In this document: positions 12,154-13,013 of the stretch, one piece after another
Layout of the letters: every line of letters begins with the position of its first letter
How positions within the stretch are numbered: the first letter of the stretch is position 1
NCBI GenBank assembly: GCA_002291955.1
Contig: DBBA01000174.1
Coordinates: 1 to 13,013, forward strand
Reading direction: 5' to 3'
Length of the DNA: 13,013 bases
From: Rhodobacteraceae bacterium UBA996
Lineage (GTDB): Bacteria > Pseudomonadota > Alphaproteobacteria > Rhodobacterales > Rhodobacteraceae
The notes under the pieces: generated by a model
Databases searched by the model: none
Told to the model about the DNA's origin: nothing
The model's input: the letters and a program-made list of their open reading frames with translations, nothing else
Program-made: the position numbers and the translations under genes

Positions 12154-13013
12154 CTACCCGCGCAGGACCGCGCCGGTCGCCTTCGTCACCTTCTCGACGA
12201 CCCGGGCCGCGACATCCTCGATGTCCTTGTCGGTCAGCGTCCGGTCGGCGGGTTGCAGGCGCACGGTCAGGGCGAGCGACTTCTTGCCCGCCCCCAAGGA
12301 CCCGCCCGCGAATTCGTCGAACACGCGCACGCTCTCGATCAGCGCCTTGTCGGCGCCCTGCGCCGCGTTCACCAGCGCCAGCCCCTCGACCCGGTCATCC
12401 ACGACAAAGGCAAAGTCACGCTCGACCGCCTGGAAATCCGACAGCTTCAGCGCCGCGCGCGTCGTCGTCCGCGCCTTCGGCTGCGGGATCGTATCGAGGT
12501 GAATGGCAAAGGCCACCGCCGGACCCTTCACGTCGAGCGCCGCCAGCACGCGGGGATGCACCTCGCCCACGCCCGCCAGCACCACCTTGGGACCAAGGCC
12601 CAGCTTGGCCGACCGCCCCGGGTGCCACCACGGGTTCACCTGCCGGATCACCGTCAGCTTCTCGGGCGCGCCCAGCGCCGTCAGGATCGCCTCGGCATCC
12701 GCGCGGGCATCCCACACGTCCACCGGGCGGCGGGTGCCCAGCCGGTCGCGCGGTGTGGTGTGCCCGACCAGAAGCCCCGCGATCATCGCTTCCTGCTCGC
12801 CGGGCTCGCCGCCCTTGAACACCGGGCCGACCTCGAACAGCGCGAGGTCCGCGAACCCGCGCGCCTGGTTCCGCGCCGCCGCCCGCAACAGGCCCGGCAG
12901 CAGCGACGGGCGCATGTGGCTCATGTCGCTCGCAATGGGGTTCTCCAGCTCCGTCGCCGCGGTCCCGCCGCCGAACAGGGCCGCCGCCCGTTGGTCGATG
13001 AAGCTGTAGGTCA
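12154..13013 (-). CDS. pheT: phenylalanine--tRNA ligase beta subunit, C-terminal part (partial)
   Basis: The visible 285 residues are the C-terminal third of PheT, the beta chain of the alpha2-beta2 enzyme that charges tRNA-Phe. The 5' part runs off the window end. At the edge, TYSFIDQRA is followed by ELENPIASDMSHMRPSLLPG, a conserved stretch of the synthetase-like core of the beta subunit. The last ~95 residues form the FDX-ACB domain that contacts the tRNA: SDFQAVERDFAFVVDD, VRVFDEF, KKSLALTVRLQPADRTLTD. The true start is outside the window; an internal Met at 12924 is not the start. pheS would be expected further upstream on this strand, beyond 13013. The stop faces the GST gene across a 63-bp gap with no clear terminator. 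Confidence 0.97.
   Translation of the reverse strand, partial: TYSFIDQRAAALFGGGTAATELENPIASDMSHMRPSLLPGLLRAAARNQARGFADLALFEVGPVFKGGEPGEQEAMIAGLLVGHTTPRDRLGTRRPVDVWDARADAEAILTALGAPEKLTVIRQVNPWWHPGRSAKLGLGPKVVLAGVGEVHPRVLAALDVKGPAVAFAIHLDTIPQPKARTTTRAALKLSDFQAVERDFAFVVDDRVEGLALVNAAQGADKALIESVRVFDEFAGGSLGAGKKSLALTVRLQPADRTLTDKDIEDVAARVVEKVTKATGAVLRG

Noticed and set aside
1..13013. CRISPR array, insertion sequence, phage or defence genes
   Set aside because: Reading both strands showed no regularly spaced repeats, no transposase, integrase or phage gene, and no terminal inverted repeats of an IS; all coding space is metabolic or housekeeping.

Overview
The window looks like a chromosomal stretch from a high-GC alphaproteobacterium, most likely of the Rhodobacteraceae/Paracoccaceae (Rhodobacter, Paracoccus or roseobacter type). 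This rests on very high GC with strong GC bias at third codon positions, on a pobA/pca gene order resembling that of the roseobacter group, and on an intergenic GC-rich hairpin of a kind recalled from this family. No species can be named from the sequence alone. Protein assignments come from reading motifs; no database search was possible.

Layout. (1) 103-192, minus strand: a tRNA-Ser(GCU) with encoded CCA. (2) 311-2723, plus strand: three genes with overlapping stop and start codons, namely a type II haloacid dehalogenase, an alpha/beta hydrolase and a short threonine/serine dehydratase. (3) 2725-9487, plus strand: an eight-gene aromatic catabolic operon, pobA-pcaD-pcaC-pcaH-pcaG-hydrolase-BKACE-pcaB. 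Most of its genes overlap, abut or lie within 13 bp of each other. The exception is an 87-bp gap before pcaC that holds a REP-like hairpin. An inverted repeat overlapping a TTGACA box precedes pobA. (4) 9488-9608: an AT-richer spacer with a CtrA-like box and a perfect 22-bp palindrome. (5) 9609-10457, plus strand: an EamA-family transporter whose end overlaps a convergent NUDIX gene by 31 bp. (6) 10427-11254, minus strand: mscL followed by the NUDIX gene. (7) 11392-12090, plus strand: a YfcG-like glutathione transferase. (8) 12154-13013, minus strand: the C-terminal third of pheT, cut by the window edge.

How the genes work together. PobA turns 4-hydroxybenzoate into protocatechuate. PcaHG opens the ring to 3-carboxy-cis,cis-muconate, PcaB cyclises it, PcaC decarboxylates it, and PcaD hydrolyses the enol-lactone to 3-oxoadipate (beta-ketoadipate). 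The usual last steps (PcaIJ CoA-transferase and PcaF thiolase) are not in the window. A beta-keto acid cleavage enzyme (BKACE, formerly DUF849) is embedded in the operon instead. On family chemistry it could convert 3-oxoadipate plus acetyl-CoA to succinyl-CoA plus acetoacetate. This possible bypass, and a methylesterase-like hydrolase translationally coupled to it, are the most interesting points in the window. No PcaQ, PobR or other regulator and no aromatic acid transporter is encoded in the window.
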